64,000 bases of DNA, taken from assembly GCA_031308135.1 (NCBI GenBank), contig JAHLJT010000631.1, positions 33,899,522-33,963,521 of the forward strand, in the 5' to 3' direction. The position numbers were made by a program, and so were the translations under genes. This DNA comes from Acheta domesticus. Its lineage: Eukaryota > Arthropoda > Insecta > Orthoptera > Gryllidae. Of this stretch, positions 23,101 through 36,600 are shown piece after piece. The notes beneath the pieces were generated by a model. It was given only the letters and a program-made list of their open reading frames with translations. It was not told the DNA's origin and did not search any database. Within the stretch, counting starts at the first letter, position 1, and every line of letters begins with the position of its first letter.

Positions 23101-26100
23101 AGATACAAAACTCCCTCCAAATGCGCATGCGCGAGGAGGGGTGACTCCCACCATCAACCGCTCACTTCCCCTGAAAATATCGCTCTCTCACTCGCTCTGC
23201 GCGCCAGGCGACGCGGCCGTCGAAGGGAGGGGGTTCTGAACGCCTAGACAGGCTGTTTTGTTCGTGGCCCAACGCGCAGCAGTAAAAGTGTCATCCATAC
23301 AAATCAAAACAGTTTCAGCTGTCTGTGCACAAACGCTGACTCTTCATATTTAAGATTGAGTAAAAGAAACATGTATTGGAAGCATCGCCCCTGGTCCTCA
23401 GTCCTGTCCCTTTCGTCTTCGAGTGCTGTGCAGCGTGACATCTCTTAGCGTAGGCCTAATTTCAAGTGAAGTTCACAGGAGTAATATTGTGTGTATTTGT
23501 TTCTAACACTAGGACAACCGTTTGCAGGTAATATAACCTGAACATCAAGCTCCCTCTTTACCGTCCCGATCTCAATTCCATCGATTTAGTTCGGAGTTCC
23601 ATGAAGAATGTTACGAAAGAAAGCATCGGTACCCGTCTATGAGTTGAAGAAAATGTATGCCGAATATTATTTTCTAAATATTGCCCAAATCAATGGAGAA
23701 GTGTTGTGAACACGTTAAGAAAATCGAAGAAGAATATATGAAAACAGACATGTCGACGAAAGCAAAAGTGGACAAAATTATCGTTTCTTTGCGGGGCAGT
23801 TCCTCTGAGTGTGAGGACGACAATGACGTCACACAGCGAAGGCTGCAGTGACATTGATGACTTATAGCTCCTCCTTGCTGGGGAGGGCGACGAATCGCGT
23901 GCGCGCAGTAGGTTCAGATATTCTGACACTGTAGCAGCGGTGGGAGAAGCCCGCGAAACTAAGCACCTCCCAAAAGGGAGATTTCAAACTTGTCCCCCTA
24001 TAAATAACGAACAAAACCATTCGTTACAAAGATTTTGTCATTTAATATTGGACCAGCCATTACCCTATTAAGTTGTGCGTGTGTTTTTCTATAAAGCGAA
24101 CTTTAACCTTCTAATCAGTGGCGGCTGATGTCCCAACAAACTGGGATCGCAGCTTCATCGACGAGAATGTAATTTTCAGAATTAAGAACAATGCATAATC
24201 GAATTAAACAATTCATTAATCAGATTAATTAAATAAGTTTTACAAAAACCTATATTCGAATATTTTGTGGTGGGAAGCCGTCTGGGTTGCTCCGGCCAGT
24301 TGGGGTTTGCAGCATCCGTCACCTCGTTTGCTGTAACTTACCTGTCTCTTCATAGATTTCCTGTAATTTTGAATATTGCTCTAAAGGGAAGTCATTGGGT
24401 GCCAACAGGAAGCTACTTGAGCAGGGAACAATTCGTATTAACGAATGTATCTTGAAAGAACGTACGCCATTGATAAATTTAAATGAACACGTTTAATTAA
24501 AAGTAGACGTCAAAAATAAACAAATAAAATACAAGACCCTTGATAGGCGCCTTAGCTGTTGAATAACTACTCCTTGATCGATCGAGGCTGAGGTAGCGGT
24601 GTACGACTTCATAAAGTCTCATATTCAGGGTGGGTAATTATTTGGCGACAAGGGTGGTTAAAGAGTTCTCAGACACTTTTGCACCATAAGACGCCGATAG
24701 AACATCCCGCCTTCGTTTTAAGGATAGCTCCACAGCCTCGGCTAGAAGGCACTCGATTGGGCTGTTGCGATACGCACCTGTTGAGAGGCGGATACCAGCA
24801 TGGTGTATGGTGTTGATAGGTCGGAGAGCTGAGGGAGCTGCAGATCCGTAAACTTCACTACCGTACTCCAGAACTGAGCGTACGAGTGCTCTATATAACC
24901 GCAATAGGGTAATGCGGTCGCCTCCCCATCACGCACCTCTCAGCATACTAATATTAAGGGGAGAGACACATACGGGTTGTAGTCTGCGGATATGAGCACG
25001 CTACGTGAGGTATTTGTCAAACGTGAGCCCCAGGGACCTGGCAGACTCAGCGAATGGAAGTTGATTTCCTCCCAGGTAAAGGAGTGGATTGCTATGCAAG
25101 AGGTATATCCTGCAGAAATGCACACCAGTAGATTTAGTATGAGATAAGTTAAAGCCTGTTGACATACTTCATTCGTGGACCTTGTTAAGCTCCAACTGAA
25201 GTTTCCTCTGGACCACATTGATACTGCAGGACGAACAAAAGATAGCAAAATCATCCACAAACAGCGATGCCTTTACAGGTTTTCGCACGGCCGAGGCTCT
25301 ACCATTCATGACGATGGCAAGCAGTGACACAACCGATCCTTGAGGGATACCATTTCTAGAGGATGGCTGCTAGAAAGCCTGTCATCAACGCGAACACGGA
25401 TCTGTTTGAGAGGAAGTTCTGAAGGAATAAAGGAATCGAATAATAGATGTCGAGATTGCTGTTGCCAATGTAACGAGATGGTCCAAGGTTGACCGGTTTC
25501 TCCTAAACCCGCTTTGGATTTGGGCTAACAGATTTCCACACTCCAAGATCCAGAGTAACAGCTGATTCACCATGCATTCCAGCATTACACACACTTATGA
25601 GAGAAATGGGTCGATAGCTTTACGGCATTGATCGATCTTTCCCTCCTTTTGGGAACTGGGATGATGATGATGATGATGATGCCTTCTCGCCGTGCATTAG
25701 GGATGGAGTGCTCTTCCCAGATAAGATTGTAGAGCCGGAGGAGAAACTGCATGGCCGTTTCAGGAAAATGTTGAAGCATTAGGTTATGGATTTCATCTGG
25801 ACCTGGGGCAGTTCTTTTTGCAAGCCCCAAAGCAGAGCGCATTTCACACATGAAGAACGGGGTATTGTAATCCTCTTCAGGAGCTCTGCTCGAAAAATGC
25901 AAAGCGCGATTTCCCATTCTTTCTTTGAATAAAAGAGTCTGGAGCTTAGTTCTCCGAACTCGACATATTTTCATAATGTGCGGCGAGGTCCTGTGCGATT
26001 GCGTCTTGAGATGTGATCGGACCATTCTTAAGAAGACCCAGCACTCAGTTGGGGGAGGAATATCCCCTATTTGACGCGCTTTCCTCCATACCAGTCGTGG

Positions 26101-29100
26101 TGACGCATGGCAATTGAGCGAGAGACGTATGCCCTCCACGATAAATATTTGCTTTCTATAATGATTTTCCTCGCCTTCTCTCCGGTCCTCTTGTAATAAA
26201 TGAAGATTATCTACGGTTGGAGAGTGCTTCAGGCACGCCAATTCCTTTTTACGGGCACTGATCGCCCTTGAGCAATCCAGGTTCCTCCACGGGACATGGG
26301 GGTGTCGCGGTTTAACGGTCGACTTGGGAATTGAAATATCCACAGCTTTTAGTACAGTACTGTTAAAATGTGCTGCCATTTCGTCCACACCGCTAAAGAC
26401 ACCCTCTGCCAGACTGGCATACGCTTGAAATTTCAATCTGTCAACACATTGCGCACACAGTTGAGGGGGGTCGAGCCAACCCATGAACAAGCCCATCAAT
26501 GTACATGACAGCGAGGTAATAGTCGCTTCCATACAGGTCATCTAGAACAGACCATTGCATGACGGTTGCTAGTGATGGGCTGCAAAGAGCCAGATCGACA
26601 CACGTGGCGACGGCGAAATGAGTAGGTTCATCTGAGTTCAGAATTACCAAGTTCAAGTTGTCTATTTCCGATTCCAATTGCGGAAGAGAATTGTGGGCAT
26701 TTACATCAGCGACTAACAAGAACGGAGAGGGTAGTTGGTGTTTCAAGCCCAAAAGTTCATCGGCGGATACACTCTGCCCTGGAGGGATGTAGATGTCGCA
26801 GACAGCGAGCGTGAGGGATGCGCACGCGCGCGCGCGCACACGCGCACACTGCTTGGAGCTCGGTTTGAACTGGAACGTGTGTAGAGAGCAGCGAGTTGTG
26901 GATCAGAAGAGCAACTCCATGTGCGCGGAGGCTTTCATCTACATCAGCCCTATATGGGGTAAAGGATAGGGGGCGTGGTGGAAGAAGATGCGTCTGCTGT
27001 AAACAGAGTATTAAAGGCGTGTAGCGGGACAACAGTTCCAACTCGTCCCGTTGCGAGGAGAAACCATTCATATTCCAAGAGAGGAGAGCCATGATGGTTT
27101 TATGTTATTTCTTTTTCTTCTTTCGGCGTTGTGCCGCGAATGGGCGAGTTTCCTCCTCAACGGGAATTTCCTCCGAAACGGGAATTTCCTCCTTTCCGGG
27201 AATCCTCCTGGGAACTACCAGGAGGCTAGATGCTTGCTCGGAGCGAGTATTCGAAGGTGTAGATTTTCCGACCTTTGACGATGAGCGCTTAATAATCTGA
27301 TCTAATGCAGATACCCGACTCCACTGTTGGATGAGCACCAGAACGTTATGCCATATCTCAGGTGAGAGCGTACATTTGCAAAAGGCAAAGAGCTGCATGA
27401 AAGCTGACTGAATTTGAAAGAATTCTGAATGCATAAGCTAATGAACTTAACTTAGTGTTCAATTCATTTATATGCGTGTTCCATTTGACATTTGACTGAA
27501 TTGAGAGCCCTATAAATTTTGTTACTTTTCACTCTGCCTGTGGCATATCAACATTTTCGAGGGTGTATAGTAAAATAAAATTTCCTGCTTAAAGAGTAAT
27601 TGATTGTCTCTAAATTAAAGGATATTTCTCATTTTAATGCTGGCCTAAGACAATCATTGTTGGTGTTATTTAGACCAATTTTATTTGAAAGAGATCTCTA
27701 TTTTGTAGTGTTCATCTTATGATAGCCAAAGGGAGTAAAATTTTGTTGGTCATTGTTTGTTTTGTTTTTTGTTTTCTTACACTTTTATTTGAGTATATTT
27801 TAATAGTACCATATGTATTATTAGCGAAGTTGTTTTGTAATTTCTTCTATTTTGTTTGTAATAATAGCTTCTTATTATGTATGTGATGTAAAATATTTTC
27901 TTCACAGGTCATTATTCTGTTACTAGTGATTGTGATGAGGAAAAGAATACGTTTTCTGGCAGCTCTTTTTGAAGACTCTGCTAGTTGCCTTGGAGATATT
28001 CCTGCCTTATTTATTCAACCTTTGATAACATTTATAGCTCTTTTAGCTTTCTTTGCCTTCTGGATTTCTGTGATAGTGTGTTTGGCCACATCAAGTAAGA
28101 TTCCAAGTAGTTTTAACATTGAAGTGAATGATTTGTGAATGTTTAATACATATGTTAATGTTCTTTGAAAATATTGGTTTGTAGCAGAAACAATGTTACT
28201 TATCAGATTATCCACGTTTCTATTTTTCTTCTTTTGTGTCATTGTAGCTTATCCTGGAGTGAAACCATTGCATCCGTATTTGGATTTTCAGCAGGTATCT
28301 GGATCACAGACAAATGCAAGATCAGCACAATTGAATANNNNNNNNNNNNNNNNNNNNNNNNNNNNNNNNNNNNNNNNNNNNNNNNNNNNNNNNNNNNNNN
28401 NNNNNNNNNNNNNNNNNNNNNNNNNNNNNNNNNNNNNNNNNNNNNNNNNNNNNNNNNNNNNNNNNNNNNNNNNNNNNNNNNNNNNNNNNNNNNNNNNNNN
28501 NNNNNNNNNNNNNNNNNNNNNNNNNNNNNNNNNNNNNNNNNNNNNNNNNNNNNNNNNNNNNNNNNNNNNNNNNNNNNNNNNNNNNNNNNNNNNNNNNNNN
28601 NNNNNNNNNNNNNNNNNNNNNNNNNNNNNNNNNNNNNNNNNNNNNNNNNNNNNNNNNNNNNNNNNNNNNNNNNNNNNNNNNNNNNNNNNNNNNNNNNNNN
28701 NNNNNNNNNNNNNNNNNNNNNNNNNNNNNNNNNNNNNNNNNNNNNNNNNNNNNNNNNNNNNNNNNNNNNNNNNNNNNNNNNNNNNNNNNNNNNNNNNNNN
28801 NNNNNNNNNNNNNNNNNNNNNNNNNNNNNNNNNNNNNNNNNNNNNNNNNNNNNNNNNNNNNNNNNNNNNNNNNNNNNNNNNNNNNNNNNNNNNNNNNNNN
28901 NNNNNNNNNNNNNNNNNNNNNNNNNNNNNNNNNNNNNNNNNNNNNNNNNNNNNNNNNNNNNNNNNNNNNNNNNNNNNNNNNNNNNNNNNNNNNNNNNNNN
29001 NNNNNNNNNNNNNNNNNNNNNNNNNNNNNNNNNNNNNNNNNNNNNNNNNNNNNNNNNNNNNNNNNNNNNNNNNNNNNNNNNNNNNNNNNNNNNNNNNNNN

Positions 29101-31503
29101 NNNNNNNNNNNNNNNNNNNNNNNNNNNNNNNNNNNNNNNNNNNNNNNNNNNNNNNNNNNNNNNNNNNNNNNNNNNNNNNNNNNNNNNNNNNNNNNNNNNN
29201 NNNNNNNNNNNNNNNNNNNNNNNNNNNNNNNNNNNNNNNNNNNNNNNNNNNNNNNNNNNNNNNNNNNNNNNNNNNNNNNNNNNNNNNNNNNNNNNNNNNN
29301 NNNNNNNNNNNNNNNNNNNNNNNNNNNNNNNNNNNNNACTTTTTTTGATTAAATTTTGTTGTCAGATGTAAAGTATGCTGAAGACAATAGTGCAGATATC
29401 ATTTTCGTTGAAATCCCTGATTTTTCAAAAATTGCAAATGTTCAATTTTTTTCAGAGTTGAAGATACTGAGAATCCTGTCTCATTGTTGGGACATGTTAT
29501 ATCTGTATGAAATGCTGTTTTAACTGTCAAATTTGTGTTGATATTTCCTTTAAAAGAATTGTTTTTCACCTAATGTTCTAAGATGTAATGATTAGAGACT
29601 GGATTTCCATGCAAATGCATGCTAATTGAAACTTCGTAGAGCTTCCCAACTTTGTAGTTACACTTCATTCTTGGCAAGCTTGTTTTAAAAATGCATACTG
29701 TTTCCATGCATGTATGTGTGTTTTATTAGGTGTGTGTGTGTGTTTTTTCCCCTTCCCTTTTCTTCCTTCCCCCCCTCGTCTTCTTCTTGAAATTCATGTA
29801 TAATGCATCTTTGGACATTTTTTTCAACTAACAATTAAAACTGAGGGTAACATACAATGAGAGGAAGTGTGTTCTGTACACTTTTACTTAAATTAGAGTA
29901 TCGCTACCTGAGCCCATAAAACAAGTTCATTTCTGAATACAGATGGAAATGAGTGCATTGGCAAGAATGAATTAGAAAATATTCGCCAAGCATATATGCC
30001 AAACAAATCACCAATTGCTGTTTTAATTATGCCGCGCTGGCTGAGCAGCTACAATGCAATGCAACAATACCACACTGGCTGTGCAAGTACATTCTCTTAC
30101 AAGAAATTAATAGCTTCACTATTTTGACACAATTTAAAATTTCATTTACAACTGATGACATAGTTTCTGTACTGTACTGTTACATATCAGTTAATCCTAC
30201 TTATAAATTGAACTTTTTACACATTTTTTGCATTACACAATGTGCATTATAAGTAATGAAATTTCATAGTGCACATATTCTGAAGAATGCAATTAATAGA
30301 AATCTTTTTTTTTTTTTTTTTTTTAGTTTATTTATTTATGGTCGCTTTTTAACAGCTTGGTCATCAGTGACCTCAGTTTGTTTACATCAGAATATTACAT
30401 TACATAAGGTTACAAACATGGTATCATTTCACAGTAAGCATTATATCAATATATCATTAAAAAATTTGTCTCATTATTATATTACATTAAACAGCTTACT
30501 TATTTCTAGTAGTTCCAAAATTTTTTTACAACCTTCTTCTGATTTTAACAGAGAATATAAGCTGCCTTCTATTTTTAATGCTTTTCTGACATTATCAAGT
30601 TCTTGACACTCGAGAATAATGTGAGAAGTAGACATGGTAGCGCCACATTTAGGACAGGGTTCCGGGTTAGAATTTTTGAACAGATGACAATAATTTGGAT
30701 TAAAGTGACCGATCCTTAATCTTGTTATGACGACTTCTTCTCTTCTTTTGAAATTTGATCTTGGTAGACTTGGTTCCAGGATAGAGTTTCTTACTAGGTG
30801 TAGCTTCGTAGACCCCATCTTCCATTGTGAGTTCCAATATTTTAACGAAGAGTCCTTGAAAAGAGAAAAGAAATCTTTTTTGTTGAATATAATTTGAAAA
30901 AATTCAGCAACTTTCTGAAATGTATTTGGTGTTTGCCCAATTTGACACTGTTTTATGTCCATTATCTCTTTCAATTTTAGAAATATTTCTTTCTCTGCCC
31001 ATTTCAGGAGGAGTGCTAGTGGAATTTTCCCTGTTTGCTCATCTGCAAATAAACTGATTTGCTATCACATGGGTTCTGTTGCCAAAGGATCTATGCTCAT
31101 TACATTATTTAAAGTGCCTCGCCTCATTTTGACTTATATATATGTGAAGTAAGTACTAAACCTTGTAGGTTACTGTGTGATCTCATTCAAATGAATATTT
31201 ATTTCTGACTGTTTGTTTATAGATTGAAGAATGGTCCTGAAGATAATTGCTGTGTCCGATGTGGTCTAAGATGCTGCATTTGTTGCTTTTATTGCTTTGA
31301 AAATTTCATTAAATTCATGAACCACAATGCATATACTGTTATAGCAATGGAAGGACATAGTTTCTGTACCGCAACAAAAATTGTAAGTTATTAAAATGTT
31401 ATATTTTTCATATATGAACTCTAAAGTTGAAAGATTTGTAGTAATTTGTAATTTGTTTGAAATAGAAGTTCATTGAATGTAAATGAATTTGTATCATTGA
31501 TGT

Positions 31504-31546
<43 letters not shown>

Positions 31547-33560
31547 TAATAATAATATATGTCAATGGTAGCCTAGCTACTGGTAGAGCCTCCCTTGCTG
31601 AATAGGTTGAAGGTGAGGGGTCCAATGAAGAAGTACTCCATTTTGAGGAGAGTGGGAAGTAAGTAGAGAGGGAAGGGTCATGAACCTTTGGGCTTCTGCT
31701 GTCGGCCCATGGAGGGTATAGGAGAGAAACTGGGTTGGCAGACTAGGCCATTATTAGAGGGGAGATGCGAACCTTGCATTAGCCAGCGAAGGAGGCTGCC
31801 TTCAGCAGTCAGTGAAAATCCTGTAGGGTTTAGTAATTCAAGATCTTGAGCCAGGTAAAACTTACAAATATCTGGGCATTGAAGAATGTGAAACCATCTC
31901 GAACGACACAATGAAAGAGAGAATTCGCAAGGAGTATTACAGAAGAGTGAGACTTGTCCTGCAGTCTGCTCTGTACTCGAGGAATAAAATATCTGCAATT
32001 GGTAGTCTGGCAGTGCCTGTAGTAGAGTACAGTTCCGGACTAGTGGACTGGACTGAGCAAGAAATCCGCATCGTGGATTGAAAAACCAGAAAACTGCTAA
32101 CATTGCATCATGTCGCCCACCCTCGACATTATGTGTTACGTAAGGAAGGAGGAAGAGGCCTCTGACAAATTGAAGCCTCCTGGCACAATGTAATAGTTGG
32201 AATGGGAAAGTATGTAGTCAGTCATCAAGATGACCCTCTAATGAGGCAGGTCATGAAATCTGACCGAAGAATGGGAAACAGAGGATTGTTACTGTAGTTA
32301 GAAGCATTGCGAAGAAAACTAGGCAAGATACGTCGAATAACACAGACACTGAACTTCTGATGCTGCTAAACATGAAGTGTGAGACACAAAAAATGTTAAA
32401 GAAATCGTGGAGAGACAAACCACTCCACGGACAATATTTGAAACGAATGGACAAGGTGCAGATCAATAAAGATCAATCATTTATGTGGCTTAAAAGGGGA
32501 AGAATGAAGATAGAATCGGAAGCACTTATAATAGCTGCCCAAGATCAGGCCGTGAGAACACGACATTATGATAAAGCGGTTCTCAAAATTTCCCAAGATG
32601 ATAAATGCCGCATTTGCCTGGAGCAAGTAGAAACAATTGATCATATTGTCTCAGCTTGTCCAATCCTAGCAAAGACCGAATACCTGAAAAGACATGACAG
32701 GGTGTGTAGCTACCTCCACTGGCAGATCTGTACCGCCCTCGAAGTTCCAAACACAAGCCCCAAGTGGTACGAACACTCACCAAAACCAGTGACGTCTGTT
32801 GGATTGTGTACGATATTGTACGACCAACAAATTCAAACTGATCGCACGATAGCGGCAAACAAACCGGATATAGTTATCCGGGATTTGGCGAAAAAATCGT
32901 GTTTACTTATCGATGTTGCTGTACCTTGCGATCAAAACGTCGTTACCAAGGAGGCAGAGAAACATCTTAAATACAAGAGCTTGGAAATCGAGATCAGCCG
33001 AATGTGGGGCGTAAAAGCACAGGTCGTCCCAATTGTTATCGGAGCTCTGGGATTTGTTCCGCAAAATTTGAGTAAGAACTTGTCTAAACTCCCAGGTAAT
33101 TCAAAAGAATGGGAAGTGCAAGAAATTGCTTTATTTGGAACAGCCCACATTTTGCGTAAAGTATTGTAGAGGCACTGATAGTCACCGGATCTGCTCTTTA
33201 GGTAGCTGGTTGCAACCTGGAGTAGATTTTATATTCATCCGACTCATAACATCTTTAGTCGTGATGTAATGGAATAATAATAATAATATCTTTTTTTGGC
33301 TACAATTGGCTGATTGCCAGGTGATCACCATAAGTCTATATAATATTGCAATATATCTATTACAATATATCTACATTTACAATATACCACAATAAAAGAT
33401 ATTACAACTACTAGTACTACATCAAAAGCTGGAACAATACAATAGCTTTCTATAGAGACTCATGCAAAACTAACCGTTATCATTAATAATACTTTTAAAA
33501 ATATATACGTATATACGCACATACACATGCATACATATACATACATATACATACATACAT

Positions 33561-33613
<53 letters not shown>

Positions 33614-36600
33614 AACACACATACATACATACACACATATACATATATACACACATACACATATACATACATACATACATACACATTCTTATATACAGGG
33701 TGAGTCACGTAACTTTAGCACCTCCTGTAACTTTTGAACGGTTGAAGTTATTGCAATGAAGTTTTCACGAAAGTGCATGAGGGAAAGGGGCTAATTGATA
33801 CGTGCATTAATTTCTATTTTATCACTTCTATTTTACGAGATTTTTTAGGTAACTTTGTTTTTTCAAATGGAACTATACATATTTTTTCAGTTCACCATGA
33901 CGAGCTTAAAAAGACGAATCCAATGATGTACATATTGTCATATGTTAGATAAGCATTTTTTTGATTAATTTTGATTTTTGCGACCGGGGTTTAACGGACG
34001 TTTTGAATAGTCCACCACACAAGGTCACGGCAGCGCTCCACCAGCACACGTGCGCCCGGCGAAGGGAAGGGAAGGGAAGGGAAGGGGAGGGATCTTATTT
34101 GAAAATACGAAACATAGTATTCCAAGTATTCACAAAACCATTGCAGTTTTTTCCTGAACTGTGCTTTCCATCCTTCCGCATTTTCAGATTTTCGTCTTTC
34201 TTTGATTGAAGGAATTAAAGGAAGGAAAATAAGGATTTGTCATAAGTTTGTATTGTAATAAAATTGTTTATAACTTCAACTCCATTTAATGGGATTTCAT
34301 AAGATACATAGTAATGGGATCTTGAAACAAAGCACAATAAGAATAAATAATTAAAACTGTACAAAAATATATTGTATATTTTGAGCAAACAATTTCAATG
34401 TTAATACGAATATAATAATAACTTAGGGATAGAAATAATCTTATTTCAATAAATACTACTTAAGACAAATCCGTATTTTCAATCCCTAAGAAACCCAAAT
34501 TACTGAAAATGGATTAAGATGAAAAGGAGAGTTCAGGAAAAAATGCAACAGTTTTGTGAATATTTTTCGTATCCTCAAGTACTTAAATCCCTTCCTTTCG
34601 CAGACCCCGCGTTTGCTGGGGGAGCGCTGCATGACCTTGTGGGGCTGACAGTTACAATGAAAATATCTGTTAAACACTAGTCGCAAAAAAATCACAATTA
34701 CTCAAAAAAATGCTTATCTAACATATGACAATATTTATATCTTTGGATTTGTCTTTTTACGCTTGTCATGATAGACTGAAAAAATATGTATAGTTCCATT
34801 TGAAAAAACAAAGTTGCCTCAAATATCTCGTAAAATAAAAGTGATAAAAGAGAAGTCAATACACATATCAATTAGCCCCATTCCCTCATTTACTTCCGTG
34901 AAAACTGCATTGCAATATCTTCAACCATTCAAAAGTTACAGGAGGTGCTAAAGTTACGTGACTCACCCTGTATATGAATGCTCACTCACATATTCACACA
35001 TAACCGATCACACCCTTTCCCTACTTATTATACATGCCTACATTTACGGAAAGAAACAAACACTTAGTTACACATAGTATATATGCATAGATATACATAT
35101 ATATTATCATAAACATAGATAAACTTAGATACATGGTTATGCAATTTTCTTTTAAATTCAGAATCATAATGTGGATTTTTTTTAACTTAGCTCTTTAAAC
35201 ATCCGAATTAGTTCCCCACACACTCTCTCACTTCACTTCACTTCACCTCGCTTCATCTCACCTCCACTCACTTCACTTCACTTCACTTCACTTCACTTCA
35301 CTACACTACACTACACTACACTACACTACACTTTCACCATATCTTTCTTCAGTTATGCCATATAACTAATTGATGTAGCTTTCCATTGCACAGCACTACA
35401 CTGCACTACACATAATCTATAATACACCACACTTTCTACATTAAAATTCACTTGAATTACAAATCAATGAAATTATGGCTCAGCTGTGCTAAGGGGTAGA
35501 ATATGTCCTCTACATGTACTTATTCAGTCTTCTTCTGAAAACACCAACAGAGCCAGGAAAAGGCTCTACGACTGCTGCAGGGATTTCATTCCAATTTTTA
35601 ATCGTACGATTTACGTATCAATTTTTCCCTATGTCAAATCATTGCCCTCTACTTTTTATTTTGCAATTGTGGTCGTTTCTCCCAACTCTCAAAGGGGAGT
35701 CTAGTCTTTTCGTTACTTCTGCCCATGCAGGTGACTTACTGTTTGCCTTGAAGCGGCAGCACAACCTGGCTTTTTTTCTTTGCACACTGAGGGCCTCTAT
35801 AGGTTCTGGTGGATTTGAACTAGCGGAATATCCTTTATTAATAAATTTGATTGCCTTCTTTTAAATTTGTTCTAACTCTTCAATCTGACCTAATCTGTAG
35901 GGATCCCATCTAGCCAATGCATATTCAAGTATCGGCCTAACTAAAGATGCGTGTCCAATTTTTTGACTCTTCATGTTCCCATTTTTAAGTGTTCTCGTTA
36001 TAAAGTGTAGTGACTTCCACGCTTTTCGGGCAATAGAAGTAATGTGTTCCCCCCATGCCAGGTCCTGGCGTAATATAACACCCAGATACTTACAACACAA
36101 TACGTGTGGAATGGCTACGCCACTCATGTGGTATTCCAGAGAAACCTTCTTTGTTGATTTAGAAAAGTTTAGTGATTTACTTTTTATGGCATTTATCTTC
36201 ATTTTATTTATGGTAGCCCAGGAATAAATTTAGATGGTTTTGAAGTATGAAAATATCTTCATCCGAATCTATTCACCGATAAATTATGTAATCCTCTGCA
36301 AATAAGCGCATTACTGACTTAATACACGATGGCAGGTCATTGATGAATGCCAAAAACAACAGCAGACCTAAAACACTTCCCTGGGGGACTCCGGACGTAA
36401 TTAAGGTTTCCTCTGAGAGTTCATGTCCAACTTGGATTTGTTGAACACGATTTATCAGAAATTCTTATATCCATGCTACTATGTGATGGTCAACTCTGGT
36501 AGAAGCAATTTTCGTTAGTAATATTTCATGCGAAACAAGATCGAATGCTTTTGAAAAATCAATAACAATTGCGTCTGCTCTCTTTCCCGAATCTAATTTT

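Noticed and set aside
24116..24180. CAGTGGCGGCTGATGTCCC, a hAT-like terminus
   Set aside because: I found no partner end or target duplication, so no element is called.
28165..29371. Two ORFs of more than 390 residues
   Set aside because: They run through 1000 N; only the first residues are real sequence and part of that is CTL1-like exon 9.
33460..33708. Cys/Val/Tyr/Met-rich ORFs
   Set aside because: They are the (CATA)n/(CA)n microsatellite.
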